From: JACMLX01 sp040384325
GTDB lineage: Bacteria; Gemmatimonadota; Gemmatimonadetes; Gemmatimonadales; Gemmatimonadaceae
Reading direction: 5' to 3'
DNA: 64,000 nucleotides
Assembly: GCA_040384325.1 (NCBI GenBank)
Contig: JAZKJL010000001.1
Coordinates: forward strand, 682,001 to 746,000
This document shows, piece after piece, positions 16,732 to 26,351 of this stretch (the first letter of the stretch is position 1; each line of letters starts with the position of its first letter). The notes beneath the pieces were generated by a model. The model was not told where the DNA came from, did not search any database, and saw only the letters and a list, made by a program, of their open reading frames with translations. The position numbers and the translations under genes were made by a program.

Positions 16732-18006
16732 ATGATCGCGCTCGCGACGCCGCCTGAGACAGGCGTCTCGCGCACAGTGCTGCCGAATGGCCTGACCGTG
16801 CTCTCGGAATTCGTTCCGGGAGTGCGGTCAGTCGCCATCGGGGCCTGGGTGCGCTCGGGCTCCATGCACGAGCACACCGCGCAGATGGGCGTGGCCCACC
16901 TGCTCGAACACATGGTCTTCAAGGGGACCACGAAGTACAGCGCCAAGGCGCTGGCGCTTTCGCTGGAAGTGCTCGGCGGGTCGCTGGATGCCTACACCAC
17001 GCGCGAACACACGTCGTTCCAGGCCCGCGTGCTCGACGAGCACCTGTCGCAGGCCGCCGACGTGCTGCACGAACTCTGCTTCCATCCACTGCTCCGTGAC
17101 GATGACCTGCGCCTCGAGCGCAAGGTGATCCTCGAGGAGATCGCAATGGTGGACGACACCCCGGATGACGTGGTGTTCGAGCTGCACGCGAATCGCATGT
17201 ACCCCGATCATGTCTATGGGCACGCGATCCTCGGCACGCCGGCCACGGTGAAGAAGCTGCAGGTGAGCGACCTACGTGCCTGGCACGAACGCGCCTACCA
17301 TCCGCCGCAGATCGTCGTCGCGGCGGCGGGCAACGTGACGCACGAGCACCTGCTGGACGTGCTCGAGGCCACCGGCTGGGCAACGCGCGCACGCGGCGTG
17401 AGTGACCTGCTGCCGGCACCACCTGCACCTGCAGCGATCACGCGCGGGTGCGGGCACGTGAAGCGGAAGGACATCGCGCAGACACACATCGTGCTCGCAT
17501 GCGATGCACCGCGGCATGCGTCGGCCGAGCGGCACGCGGTGGCGGTGGCGTCGGCATTGCTCGGCGGCGGCATGAGCTCGCGCCTGTTCCAGACGGTGCG
17601 CGAGGAGCTCGGTCTCGCCTACAGCGTGTACTCGTACTACAACACCTTCCTCGACAATGGGCAGCACGGTGTGTACCTCGCCACTGCGCCGGAACAGGCG
17701 CGTGAGGCCTACACCGTGGTCTGTCGCGAGATGGCGGCAGTGGCCGGTGGTGCGATGAGCGACGACGAGATCGCGACCGGCATCAGCCAGTTGAAGGGTC
17801 AGCTTGTGCTGTCGCTGGAAGGCGTGTCGTCACGCCTGTATCGTGCCGCCGAAGTGGCGTTGTACGACGAACCGTATCGGCCGATCGACGCGTTGCTGGC
17901 CGAGCTGGATGCCGTCACTCCTGCACAGGTCCGTGCCGCCTGTGCCGCGTTCCTCGATCCGGCACAATGCAGTGTGCTCAGTCTCGGGCCGTCAGCTGCT
18001 GCCTGA
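16732..18006 (+). CDS. M16-family zinc peptidase (insulinase/pitrilysin type)
   Basis: A 424-residue processing peptidase-like protein. The inverted zinc motif HLLEH is at about residue 61, with the third ligand in LERKVILEEIAM. The second, inactive-type half follows (GGGMSSRLFQTVREELGLAYSVYSYY), the R/Y motif that closes the active chamber. The start codon follows the pnp stop directly (TAAATG). The pairing pnp then M16 peptidase recurs in many bacteria. No signal peptide is seen, so a cytoplasmic location is likely. The substrate is unknown. Confidence 0.9.
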   Translation: MIALATPPETGVSRTVLPNGLTVLSEFVPGVRSVAIGAWVRSGSMHEHTAQMGVAHLLEHMVFKGTTKYSAKALALSLEVLGGSLDAYTTREHTSFQARVLDEHLSQAADVLHELCFHPLLRDDDLRLERKVILEEIAMVDDTPDDVVFELHANRMYPDHVYGHAILGTPATVKKLQVSDLRAWHERAYHPPQIVVAAAGNVTHEHLLDVLEATGWATRARGVSDLLPAPPAPAAITRGCGHVKRKDIAQTHIVLACDAPRHASAERHAVAVASALLGGGMSSRLFQTVREELGLAYSVYSYYNTFLDNGQHGVYLATAPEQAREAYTVVCREMAAVAGGAMSDDEIATGISQLKGQLVLSLEGVSSRLYRAAEVALYDEPYRPIDALLAELDAVTPAQVRAACAAFLDPAQCSVLSLGPSAAA

Positions 18007-18045
18007 AGCGCTCCGGCCGCTTTCCCTCCTGTCATCCCACGAGCC

Positions 18046-19161
18046 ATGAAGATCGGCGTTCCGAAAGAGATCAAGACGAACGAGAACCGGGTGGCCCTGG
18101 TCCCCGCTGGCGCCGAGGCGCTGGTGAGCGCGGGCCACACCGTCTACGTCGAAGCTGGTGCCGGTCTTGGCAGCGGATTCAGTGATGCCGACTACTCCGA
18201 TGTCGGCGCCACGATGATGCCCGATGCGGCATCGACCTGGGGCAGCGCGGAACTGCTGCTGAAGGTGAAGGAGCCGATCGAGACGGAATGGGGCTTCCTG
18301 CGTCCCGACCTGACGTTGTTCACCTACCTGCACTTCGCCGCCGACGAAAAGCTGACGCGAGCACACCTCGCCAGCGGCGCCACCTGCATCGCCTACGAGA
18401 CGGTGGAGTTGCCGACGCGCGAGCTGCCGTTGCTGACGCCGATGTCGGAAGTGGCGGGCCGCATGGCAGTGCAGGAAGGAGCGAAGTACCTGGAGAAGCT
18501 GTACGGCGGCCGCGGTGTGCTGCTGGGCGGCGTGCCCGGGGTTCCGGCGGCCAAGGTGGTGATCCTCGGCGGCGGCGTGGTGGGCACCAATGCCGCCAAG
18601 ATCGCCGCCGGCATGGGCGCCAAGGTCACCATCCTCGACCTCTCGCTCGAGCGGCTGCGCTACCTGAGCGACGTGATGCCGGCCAACGTCTCGTTGATCC
18701 ACTCCAACCGGCACAACATCCTGGAGCAGATCTCGACCGCCGACCTGGTGATCGGTGGAGTGCTGATCCCCGGTGCCAAGGCGCCGAAGCTCATTCGCAA
18801 GGATGACCTGAAGCGGATGCGTCCCGGCGCCGTGATCGTCGACGTGGCGGTGGACCAGGGTGGCTGCGTGGAGACGATCCACGCCACCACGCACGAGAAT
18901 CCGACCTACACCGTGGACGGTGTGATCCACTACGCCGTGGCCAACATGCCGGGCGGCGTGCCGCGCACCTCCACGCTGGCGCTGACCAACGCCACCTTCC
19001 CGTACGTCATGCTGCTGGCCACGCACGGCTGGAAGAAGGCGCTGGCGGCCAACGGGGCGCTCTTGAAGGGGCTGAACATGACCGCCGGCCAGACCACCTA
19101 CAAGGCGGTGGCGGAGTCGTTCGGACTGCCGTACAGCGAGCCGGCGCAGTTCGTGGCCTGA
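18046..19161 (+). CDS. ald: Alanine dehydrogenase
   Basis: NAD-dependent interconversion of L-alanine and pyruvate plus ammonia. The 371-residue sequence matches throughout: MKIGVPKEIKTNENRVALVPAGAE, the catalytic region TLFTYLHFAADE, the Rossmann loop VVILGGGVVGTNAAKIAAGMGA and the VDVAVDQGGC stretch. It is 39 bases after the M16 peptidase gene and ends with a strong terminator, so it may close that operon. Confidence 0.96.
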   Translation: MKIGVPKEIKTNENRVALVPAGAEALVSAGHTVYVEAGAGLGSGFSDADYSDVGATMMPDAASTWGSAELLLKVKEPIETEWGFLRPDLTLFTYLHFAADEKLTRAHLASGATCIAYETVELPTRELPLLTPMSEVAGRMAVQEGAKYLEKLYGGRGVLLGGVPGVPAAKVVILGGGVVGTNAAKIAAGMGAKVTILDLSLERLRYLSDVMPANVSLIHSNRHNILEQISTADLVIGGVLIPGAKAPKLIRKDDLKRMRPGAVIVDVAVDQGGCVETIHATTHENPTYTVDGVIHYAVANMPGGVPRTSTLALTNATFPYVMLLATHGWKKALAANGALLKGLNMTAGQTTYKAVAESFGLPYSEPAQFVA

Positions 19162-19187
19162 GTCTGGCGTGGGTCGGGAGCAGCAGG

Positions 19188-19220
19188 CGGCGGCGGTGCG
19201 GGTTGCACCGTCGCCGTTTT
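19188..19220 (+). terminator. Rho-independent terminator after ald
   Basis: A 12-bp stem (CGGCGGCGGTGC / GCACCGTCGCCG, one G-U pair) with loop GGGTT, followed by TTTT at 19217-19220. It lies 26 bases after the ald stop. Confidence 0.75.
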
Positions 19221-19269
19221 GTTCGTCGTCATGCTGCCGACACTGTGAACAGATGGCGGTCGCGCTCCC

Positions 19270-19298
19270 TTCACCGGGTGTGTCGCTTCATGTATGTT
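19270..19298 (+). promoter_or_regulatory. Candidate promoter of the mre rod-shape operon
   Basis: TTCACC at 19270-19275, 17 bases, TATGTT at 19293-19298. It lies between the ald terminator and mreB and would give a leader of about 70 bases. Confidence 0.5.
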
Positions 19299-19374
19299 GT
19301 TGCAGGACAAGCCGTTGGTCCCGTCCACGTCGCCTGTGTCCGGCCCGCCGTCCGGGCCCCTTCCGTTCTAACTG

Positions 19375-20415
19375 ATGCCGTTTCGCTGGCCCTTCAAGCC
19401 GGGCTCCCTGTTCCCGGCCAACGCCATCGCCGTCGATCTCGGGACCGCCAACACCCTCATCTATGTGAAGGGCGAGGGGATCGTGCTCAACGAGCCCTCC
19501 GTGGTGGCCATCGACCGTGACACCAAGAAGATCAAGGGTGTCGGGCTCGAGGCGAAGCGCATGCTCGGGCGCACCCCGGACGGCGTCATCGCGGTGCGTC
19601 CCCTGAAGGACGGCGTGATCGCCGACTTCGACGTGACCGAGAAGATGCTGCGGTACTTCCTCACGCTGATCATCGAGAACCACGTCTTCAAGGTGAAGCC
19701 GCGCGTGATCGTGTGTGTGCCGAGCGGCATCACGGAAGTGGAGAAGCGAGCCGTGCGCGACAGTGCGCTCGGTGCCGGCGCGAAGGAAGTCTTCATGGTC
19801 GCCGAGCCGATGGCGGCCGCGATCGGTGTCGGCCTGCCCGTGGAAACGCCGACCGGCAACATGGTGATCGACATCGGCGGTGGGACGACGGAGATCGCGG
19901 TCATCGCGCTCAGCGGCATCGTCAGCGACACCTCGATCCGCACCGGCGGCGACGAGCTCGACACGTCGATCGTGCAGTTCATGCGCAAGAACTACAACCT
20001 GCTGATCGGTGAGCCGACGGCGGAGCAGATCAAGATCCAGATCGGCAGCGCGTATCCGGTGGGCGAGGAGCGCGACATGGAAGTGAAGGGACGCGACCTC
20101 GTCAGCGGCATCCCGAAGACGGTGCGCGTGCATTCGTCGGAAATCCGCGAGGCGATCCAGGAGCCGATCCAGCAGATCGTGGATGCAGTGCGTCGCGCAC
20201 TCGAGATCACGCCGCCGGAACTGGCGTCCGACATCGTCGATCGCGGCATCGTGATGACCGGCGGCGGTGCATTGATCCGCGGCCTCGACCTCTTGCTGAG
20301 CCAGGAGACGAACTTGCCAATCCATGTCGACGAGGACCCGCTGACCTGTGTCGTGCGCGGGTGCGGTCGCATCCTCGACGATGAAGAGAAGTACCGGTCC
20401 GTCCTGAGTTCCTGA
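19375..20415 (+). CDS. mreB: Rod shape-determining protein MreB (bacterial actin)
   Basis: Cytoskeletal ATPase that directs lateral wall synthesis. The 346 residues carry the actin-fold phosphate loops: AVDLGTANTLIYVKGEG (phosphate 1), MVIDIGGGTTEIAVIALSG (phosphate 2) and GIVMTGGGALIRGLD (adenosine). EPMAAAIGVGLPV is also typical. The N-terminus (MPFRWPFKPG) resembles a short membrane-binding amphipathic stretch. It is the first gene of the operon mreB-mreC-mreD-pbp2-rodA, so the cell is probably rod-shaped. Confidence 0.97.
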   Translation: MPFRWPFKPGSLFPANAIAVDLGTANTLIYVKGEGIVLNEPSVVAIDRDTKKIKGVGLEAKRMLGRTPDGVIAVRPLKDGVIADFDVTEKMLRYFLTLIIENHVFKVKPRVIVCVPSGITEVEKRAVRDSALGAGAKEVFMVAEPMAAAIGVGLPVETPTGNMVIDIGGGTTEIAVIALSGIVSDTSIRTGGDELDTSIVQFMRKNYNLLIGEPTAEQIKIQIGSAYPVGEERDMEVKGRDLVSGIPKTVRVHSSEIREAIQEPIQQIVDAVRRALEITPPELASDIVDRGIVMTGGGALIRGLDLLLSQETNLPIHVDEDPLTCVVRGCGRILDDEEKYRSVLSS

Positions 20416-20422
20416 GCGCGAC

Positions 20423-21856
20423 ATGGCACGGACGTCTCGCACGGGAACGCGCACCGATCTGGCGCTGCTCGGCGTGGCGCTGGTGCTCGCGTTCGTCGCC
20501 CTGATCCTGCCCTCGGGCGTCCGGGGTTCGGTGCAGGGCACGCTGCGTTCGAGCATCGCAGCACCATTGGTCGCGGCACAGGCGTGGGCGGAACGGGGAC
20601 GGCAGGCGATCGGCGATCACGGTCGCCTGGTGAAGTCGGTGGACTCGCTCGCACTGGGCAACCAGTCGGCGGGTCCGCTGCGCTCCGAGAACGACCGGCT
20701 GCGCGCGTTGCTCGGGCTCGGGCAGCGGCTGCAGTGGGGTTTCGTGGCCACGGAAGTGATTCACGCGCCGGGCGGCAGCGATGAACACAAGGTCTTGCTG
20801 GCAGCCGGCAGCGCCGCTGGCGTTCGGCCCTTCTCGCCGCTGGTGGTGCCGGAAGGGCTGATCGGCATGGTGGAGAAGGTGGACGCCAGTTCCAGCACGG
20901 CGATCCTCTGGACGCATCCCGACTTCCGCGCCAGTGCCACCACCGAAGATGGACTCGCATTCGGCATCGTCGCTGCGCACCTCGGCACGGGCGCCGACCG
21001 CTTCCTGCTCGAGATGCGCGGCGTGCCGTTCCGCAGCGACCTGAAGCCGGGCACACTGATCGTGAGTTCAGGGCTCGGCAATGTGTTTCCGCGCGGCATT
21101 CCGATCGGCGTGGTGCTGCGCGAAACGAAGACGGTGGAAGGATGGGCGCGCACCTACCTGATCCGGCCGATCGTCTCGCCCGATGCGACGACCGCCGCGA
21201 TGGTGCTGCTGCCGCCGCGTGCTGCAGCCGGCGTCACCGGCGCGTGGAGCAGCGCCTCGTCGGCGGAGGGCACGCAGCAGGCGATCGTGGTGGCCGGTGA
21301 TTCGATCATCGCGGACTCGGTGCGCGTGATCCAGGAGCGCCTGGCGAAGCTGGCGCTGCTCGATTCGCTGCGCCGCGCCGCGATCTATGGTGGTGACAGC
21401 GGCGTTCGTGTGGAGACCGACTCTGCCGCGCCGTCAGCACGATCATTGACCGCAGTGCCGCCGCGCACGGCGCCGACGACATCCACCACACCGCCGCTCG
21501 CAACGCAGCCGTCGGCCACGGTGCCACGACCTGTGACGCCCGTCACGCAGCCCGCGGTCACGACGCCGCGCCCAGTGACGACCGCACCACGGCCTGCAAC
21601 GCCGACGGCGTCGAGTGGGGCTCCGACGTCCGGCGCCGCACCCGCGCCGCGCGTCGTGCGTCCGCCCGTCAGTGGTGCCGCGACACAGCAGTCGACCGCG
21701 CGACGTGATTCGCTGGCACGCGCCGCGGCGCGTGCGAGGGCGGCGGAATCGGTGCGTGCGCGCACCGCGGCCGATTCCGCGGAGGCGCGTAATCGCAGCA
21801 AGCCGAAGCCGCCGGACAATCCGTTCCGCCTGCCCCCTGCCGGAGGGCGTGCGTGA
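20423..21856 (+). CDS. mreC: Rod shape-determining protein MreC with long Pro/Thr/Ala tail
   Basis: Bitopic scaffold between MreB and the periplasmic synthases. One transmembrane helix is at about residues 12-32. A helical/coiled-coil segment precedes the beta-rich MreC domain, which reads to about residue 275 (VSSGLGNVFPRGIPIGVVL). At 477 residues it is some 100-150 longer than usual. The excess is a low-complexity region (about 330-435) rich in Pro, Thr, Ser and Ala, then an Ala/Arg-rich helix and a proline end. The tail would lie in the periplasm. The stop overlaps mreD (GTGA). Confidence 0.93.
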   Translation: MARTSRTGTRTDLALLGVALVLAFVALILPSGVRGSVQGTLRSSIAAPLVAAQAWAERGRQAIGDHGRLVKSVDSLALGNQSAGPLRSENDRLRALLGLGQRLQWGFVATEVIHAPGGSDEHKVLLAAGSAAGVRPFSPLVVPEGLIGMVEKVDASSSTAILWTHPDFRASATTEDGLAFGIVAAHLGTGADRFLLEMRGVPFRSDLKPGTLIVSSGLGNVFPRGIPIGVVLRETKTVEGWARTYLIRPIVSPDATTAAMVLLPPRAAAGVTGAWSSASSAEGTQQAIVVAGDSIIADSVRVIQERLAKLALLDSLRRAAIYGGDSGVRVETDSAAPSARSLTAVPPRTAPTTSTTPPLATQPSATVPRPVTPVTQPAVTTPRPVTTAPRPATPTASSGAPTSGAAPAPRVVRPPVSGAATQQSTARRDSLARAAARARAAESVRARTAADSAEARNRSKPKPPDNPFRLPPAGGRA

Positions 21857-22344
21857 GCGGCGTGTACGACTGGCTCCGCCTGATGGTTGCAGTCTTCGTT
21901 CTGGTGGTCGCGCATTTCGTCCTGCGACCGCTGCTTGGTGACCGGATCGAGATCGACTTCCTGGTGCTGGCGTTGCTGTTGCTGTCGATTCGCGTGCGAC
22001 CGGGTGTGGGTGCGTTGCTGGGACTGCTGCTGGGTGCGGCGGCCGATGCTGCGGCGCCGGCTGGGTTCGGGAGCGCGATGCTCGCACTGACGCTCGTGGG
22101 GTACATCACGAGTTGGCTGAAAGCCGCATTCTTTGCGGAGAACGCCGTGCTGGACGGCGTCGTGATCTTCGCCAGCGCCTGGGGAGTCATCCTGATGCGC
22201 CTGTTCCTGTCCGGACGTGGCTTCGAGGCCGGCGCTGCCGTCTCGGCGCTGGTGTGGGCACCGTTGTCGGCAGCGGCGACCGCCGTGGTTGGTGCGTTGA
22301 TGTTCACCGTGCTTCGACCGCTGCTGAAGCCGGCGGCCGCGTGA
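21853..22344 (+). CDS. mreD: Rod shape-determining protein MreD
   Basis: Small polytopic membrane protein of the elongasome, 163 residues. About five hydrophobic segments cover most of its length (for example LMVAVFVLVVAHFVL and LGLLLGAAADAAAP). Sequence conservation in MreD is low, so the call rests on size, topology and its position between mreC and the PBP2 gene. GTG start overlapping mreC; GTGA overlap with the next gene. Confidence 0.9.
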   Translation: MSGVYDWLRLMVAVFVLVVAHFVLRPLLGDRIEIDFLVLALLLLSIRVRPGVGALLGLLLGAAADAAAPAGFGSAMLALTLVGYITSWLKAAFFAENAVLDGVVIFASAWGVILMRLFLSGRGFEAGAAVSALVWAPLSAAATAVVGALMFTVLRPLLKPAAA

Positions 22345-24107
22345 GTTACCATCCGAACGACGTCTCGCGTCGCGCGACGGTGGCGCGGTTGCTGCTCGCG
22401 GCCGGTTTCATCGCGCTCACGTCGCAGTTCTTCCGCGCGCAGGTGCTGCGCAACGACGAGTACCTCGCGCAGGCCGAGCAGAACCGGTTCCGCGAAGTAC
22501 CGCTGGCCGCGCCGCGTGGCATCATCTACGACCGCAATGGTCGCATAATCGCCGAGAACCTCCCGGGTTACGCGGTGTCGCTGCTGAGTCCCACCGCCGA
22601 CTCGCTGCGCAGCACGATGCGGCGGCTGTCGAACGTGATCCCGATCACCGAGGACCAGGTCGAGGCGGCGGTGCGACGGTGGCGCAAGAATCCCACGCGT
22701 CCCGCCGTCATCCTGCCGGATGCGCCGTTCGACGTGGTGGCGGTGCTGGAGGAGCGCCGGGTGGAGCACCCGGACCTGCTCATCCAGAGCACACCGAAGC
22801 GCTACTATCCCGACGGTCCGGCGGTGGCCTCGTTCGTGGGGTACACCGGTGAAGTGACGGAGCGCGAACTCGCCGACACGACACACTCCGACTACAAGCC
22901 GGGTCAGCAGATCGGCAAGGGTGGCCTGGAGCGGTCGTACGAGATGCAGTTGCGCGGCAAGGAAGGCGTGCGCTACGTGGAGGTCGATGCGCGCGGTCGC
23001 GTGGTGCGCGACGCCGGTGCGCGCGCCGAGGTGCCGCCGGAGGCGGCCAAGCCGCTGCGCACCAACATCGACATGGACCTGCAGCAGTTCGTCGTCGCGC
23101 TGCTCGGCGACACCTTGCGTGCGGGCGTGGTTGCGATCGACCCGAACGACGGTGCCGTGCTGGCGCTGCACAGTGCGCCGACCTACGACCCGAATCGCTT
23201 CGTGGGTGGCATTCCCGCCGACTACTGGCGTGAGCTGAACACCGATACGCGTCGCCCGTTGTACAACAAGGTGATCCAGGGCCGCTATCCGCCCGCATCG
23301 ACGTGGAAGCTTGCCACGTCGGCGATGGCGATGGAGGCCGGCCTGGTGCAGCTCGACGATCACATGCCGCAGCCGTGCACCGGTGGCTATCGCTATGGGC
23401 GCTACTTCCGCTGCTGGAATCACAGCGGCCACGGCGACATCAACCTGCGGCAGGCGATCGAGCAGAGTTGCGACGTGTATTTCTACCAGGTCGGCCTGAA
23501 GCTCGGCCTGTCGCGGATGGTCGCGGGTGGGCTGAAGCTGAAGATGCGTGAGCGTTCCGGGGTGGACCTGCCCAACGAGACGCAGCCGCAGTTCCCGCCC
23601 GACGCGCAGAACTATTTCAACGAACGGTACGGCACGCGTGGCTGGGTACCGGGCTCGGTGGCACTCAACCTGTCCATCGGACAGGGCGAGAACGCGCAGA
23701 CGCTGATCAACATGGCGCGCTTCTATACCGCGCTGGCCACCGACGGCAAGGCGGCGCGTCCCGAGATCGTGTCGCGCAACCCGGAGCGGGTGCAGATCAT
23801 GAACCTCACCGAGGCGCAGATGACGGGATTGCGCCTGGCGATGGCGGGCGTGGTCAGCAGCCGCGGGACGGCCAACAGTGCGCGAGTCGAGGGAATCACC
23901 GTGGCCGGCAAGACGGGCACGGCGCAGAACCCGCCGAACCCCGACCATGCGTGGTTCATGGGTTTCGCACCGGCTGAGAAGCCGCGGATCGTGGTGGGCG
24001 TGTTCGTGGAGTACGGCGAGCATGGCTACGTGGCGGCGCGCATCGCGACGAAGGTGATGGAGCGGTACCTGAAGGCCGCCACCGCGCCGGTGGTGACCAC
24101 CGAATGA
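22341..24107 (+). CDS. mrdA: Penicillin-binding protein 2 (transpeptidase)
   Basis: Peptidoglycan transpeptidase of the elongasome, paired with RodA. One N-terminal membrane anchor (about residues 12-30) is followed by the pedestal/dimerisation domain (APRGIIYDRNGRIIAENLPG) and the transpeptidase domain with the three motifs: STWK (the active-site serine, in YPPASTWKLATSAM), SCD (in IEQSCDVYFYQVG) and KTG (in VAGKTGTAQNP). I chose GTG 22341, which overlaps the mreD stop and begins MSYHPNDVSRR; longer readings enter mreD. Length 588 residues. Confidence 0.95.
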   Translation: MSYHPNDVSRRATVARLLLAAGFIALTSQFFRAQVLRNDEYLAQAEQNRFREVPLAAPRGIIYDRNGRIIAENLPGYAVSLLSPTADSLRSTMRRLSNVIPITEDQVEAAVRRWRKNPTRPAVILPDAPFDVVAVLEERRVEHPDLLIQSTPKRYYPDGPAVASFVGYTGEVTERELADTTHSDYKPGQQIGKGGLERSYEMQLRGKEGVRYVEVDARGRVVRDAGARAEVPPEAAKPLRTNIDMDLQQFVVALLGDTLRAGVVAIDPNDGAVLALHSAPTYDPNRFVGGIPADYWRELNTDTRRPLYNKVIQGRYPPASTWKLATSAMAMEAGLVQLDDHMPQPCTGGYRYGRYFRCWNHSGHGDINLRQAIEQSCDVYFYQVGLKLGLSRMVAGGLKLKMRERSGVDLPNETQPQFPPDAQNYFNERYGTRGWVPGSVALNLSIGQGENAQTLINMARFYTALATDGKAARPEIVSRNPERVQIMNLTEAQMTGLRLAMAGVVSSRGTANSARVEGITVAGKTGTAQNPPNPDHAWFMGFAPAEKPRIVVGVFVEYGEHGYVAARIATKVMERYLKAATAPVVTTE

Positions 24108-25348
24108 CGCGGCGCATCCCCGACATCCCGCTGGTGCTGACGGCACTGGCGCTGAGCGTGTTCGGTATCGCGATGGTCTATTCGGCGGGACAGACCGACA
24201 CGCCGACGTTCGTCACGACACTGTGGCGCACCCAGGCCGGGTGGTTCATGATCGCCGTGTGTGCCGCATTCGCCGCCAGCCGTGCGTCGGTGCGACTGCT
24301 GGACTGGCTGACGCCGTTCGCGTACGTGCTGACGTTGCTGATGCTGATCCTGACGCTGGCCATCGGCAGCGGCGCGGGCACGGCGGCGAGCTCGAAGAGT
24401 TGGCTGGTGATCGCCGGCGTGCGCATCGGGCAGCCGGCGGAACTGGCGAAGCTGACGGTGGTGCTGATGCTGGCGCGCGTGCTGGCCAACCGGCGCGATC
24501 CACCGAAGTCGCTGCTCGAGCTCTGGCATCCGGCGCTGGTGGTGGGCATCCCGTGGGTGCTCATCATGCTGCAGCCGGACCTCGGCACGGGCATCGTGTT
24601 CATCGGCATCTTCTTCGCGATGCTGTTCTGGTCGGGCGTGAACTGGCGGCTGCTGCTGCTGATCGCGAGTCCGGCCATCAGCCTGGTGCTGGCGTTCAGC
24701 ACGCGGCTGTGGGGTGCGTGGTTCCTGCTGCTCCTGGCGCTGGTCTGGCTCTATCGGCCGTACCTGCTGGAAGGGATCGCGCTGGTCTGCATCAACGTCG
24801 TCACCGGCGTGGTGGCCCCGATCCTGTGGGAGAAGCTGGCGCCGTACCAGCAGAAGCGGCTGCTGGTATTCCTCGACCCCAGCATCGACGCCAAGGCATC
24901 CGGATACCACGTGATCCAATCGCAGGTGGCGATCGGTTCCGGCGGCTGGTTCGGCAAGGGGTTCACGCTGGGGACGCAGAAACGGCTCAACTTCGTCCCT
25001 GAACAGCAGACCGACTTCATCTTCGCAGTGGTGGGCGAGGAACTGGGCTTCATCGGCGTGACGCTGGCGCTGACGCTGTTCCTGACCCTCTTCCTGCGTG
25101 CGATCCGCATTTCCAGCCGGGCCAACGATCCTTATGCGAGCCTGATCGCATTTGGCCTGCTGGCGAGCTGGCTGGTGCACGTGATCGAGAACGTCGGCAT
25201 GACGCTGAACCTGATGCCGATCACGGGCATCCCGCTGCCGTTCTTCAGCTACGGCGGCAGTTTCATGCTGGCCTCATGGCTGTCGGTTGGGGTGCTGATG
25301 CGGATCTCGCGCGAGGGGCGGGGACGGGGCGAACTGACGGCGATCTGA
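24104..25348 (+). CDS. rodA: Rod shape-determining protein RodA (SEDS glycosyltransferase)
   Basis: SEDS-family peptidoglycan polymerase that works with PBP2. The 414 residues have about ten hydrophobic segments and the family motifs GIAMVYSAG, MLQPDLGTGIVFIGIFFAMLF, FGKGFTLGTQKRLNFVPEQQTDFIFAVVGEE and a C-terminal PFFSYGGS. The aspartate in the QPDLGT-containing loop region and the FVPEQQTDFIF signature are typical of RodA rather than FtsW. It overlaps the PBP2 gene (ATGA). Confidence 0.95.
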   Translation: MTRRIPDIPLVLTALALSVFGIAMVYSAGQTDTPTFVTTLWRTQAGWFMIAVCAAFAASRASVRLLDWLTPFAYVLTLLMLILTLAIGSGAGTAASSKSWLVIAGVRIGQPAELAKLTVVLMLARVLANRRDPPKSLLELWHPALVVGIPWVLIMLQPDLGTGIVFIGIFFAMLFWSGVNWRLLLLIASPAISLVLAFSTRLWGAWFLLLLALVWLYRPYLLEGIALVCINVVTGVVAPILWEKLAPYQQKRLLVFLDPSIDAKASGYHVIQSQVAIGSGGWFGKGFTLGTQKRLNFVPEQQTDFIFAVVGEELGFIGVTLALTLFLTLFLRAIRISSRANDPYASLIAFGLLASWLVHVIENVGMTLNLMPITGIPLPFFSYGGSFMLASWLSVGVLMRISREGRGRGELTAI

Positions 25349-25355
25349 AGCGACC

Positions 25356-25374
25356 CGGGCATCCGAAATGCCCG
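25356..25374 (+). terminator. Hairpin after rodA
   Basis: A perfect 7-bp stem (CGGGCAT / ATGCCCG) with loop CCGAA, seven bases after the rodA stop. It has only scattered T residues downstream, so termination is uncertain. The rest of the 137-base gap before accD shows no clear promoter. Confidence 0.4.
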
Positions 25375-25485
25375 TGTCCTTCGCCCGGTCGGCAAGTCCG
25401 AGCCCCCGCTGCACCGCCGTCCGCGCATCCGCCGCATGGCAACCCGAAGCATTGCCTCGCCATGCTGGCCTAGCGACATTACCGG

Positions 25486-26349
25486 ATGGCATGGTTCCGC
25501 AAGGAAAAGAAGCCCCGGCAACCCCGGCGCGAGAAGCTGGAGATCCCGCGTGACGCGTGGGTCAAGTGCGAGGCGTGCAACCACACGGACATCCGCGAGA
25601 ACTTCGAGCGGAACCTGAACGTCTGCCCGAATTGCGACTATCACCGTCGCATCCGCGCCAGCGACTACCTCTCGATCCTGCTCGACGAAGACACGATCGA
25701 CGAGACCGAGACCGACCTCCGTTCGACCGACCCGCTCAGCTTCCCGGATTATCCGGCGCGCCTGAAGAAGTCGCTGACGAACGCCGGCGACCAGGATGCG
25801 GTGATCACGGCCACCGGCCGCATCGCCGGCATGCCGCTGAACGTCGGCGCGATGGACTTCGCGTTCATGGGTGGCTCGATGGGTTCCGTGGTCGGCGAGA
25901 AGCTGTCGCGCCTCGGCCAGCATTCGCTGGAGAAGAAGTTCCCGCTGGTGATCGTCTCGGCCTCCGGCGGTGCGCGCATGCAGGAAGGGGTGCTCTCGCT
26001 GATGCAGATGGCGAAGGTGTCGGCCATGCTGTCGATGCTCGCCGAGCGACGCATTCCGTACATCTCGATCCTCACCAACCCGACCACCGGTGGCGTGAGC
26101 GCGAGCTACGCGATGCTGGGTGATGCGATCATCGCCGAGCCGGGCGCGGTGATCGGGTTCGCGGGTCCGCGCGTGATCAAGCAGACCATCGGCCAGGACC
26201 TGCCCGATGGTTTCCAGACGGCGGAGTTCCTGATGGAGCACGGCATGCTGGACGCGGTGGTGCACCGCCACGAGTTGAAGGCGACGGTGGGCCGCCTGCT
26301 GCGTCACATGACCGGCAAGCCCGCCGCCACAGGCTGGTCGGCGGCCTGA
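25486..26349 (+). CDS. accD: Acetyl-CoA carboxylase carboxyltransferase subunit beta
   Basis: Transfers the carboxyl group from biotin to acetyl-CoA to give malonyl-CoA. The 287-residue sequence has the N-terminal zinc ribbon (WVKCEACN, then VCPNCDYHRR), followed by the crotonase-like fold with VIVSASGGARMQEG and TNPTTGGVSASYAM. accA is not in the window. The partner folC lies two bases downstream, an order (accD-folC) seen in many bacteria. Confidence 0.96.
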   Translation: MAWFRKEKKPRQPRREKLEIPRDAWVKCEACNHTDIRENFERNLNVCPNCDYHRRIRASDYLSILLDEDTIDETETDLRSTDPLSFPDYPARLKKSLTNAGDQDAVITATGRIAGMPLNVGAMDFAFMGGSMGSVVGEKLSRLGQHSLEKKFPLVIVSASGGARMQEGVLSLMQMAKVSAMLSMLAERRIPYISILTNPTTGGVSASYAMLGDAIIAEPGAVIGFAGPRVIKQTIGQDLPDGFQTAEFLMEHGMLDAVVHRHELKATVGRLLRHMTGKPAATGWSAA

Positions 26350-26351
26350 CC

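Noticed and set aside
21669..24146. An 825-codon minus-strand frame opposite mreD and the PBP2 gene
   Set aside because: The composition is the mirror image of the real genes and there is no domain; PBP2 motifs on the plus strand are complete.
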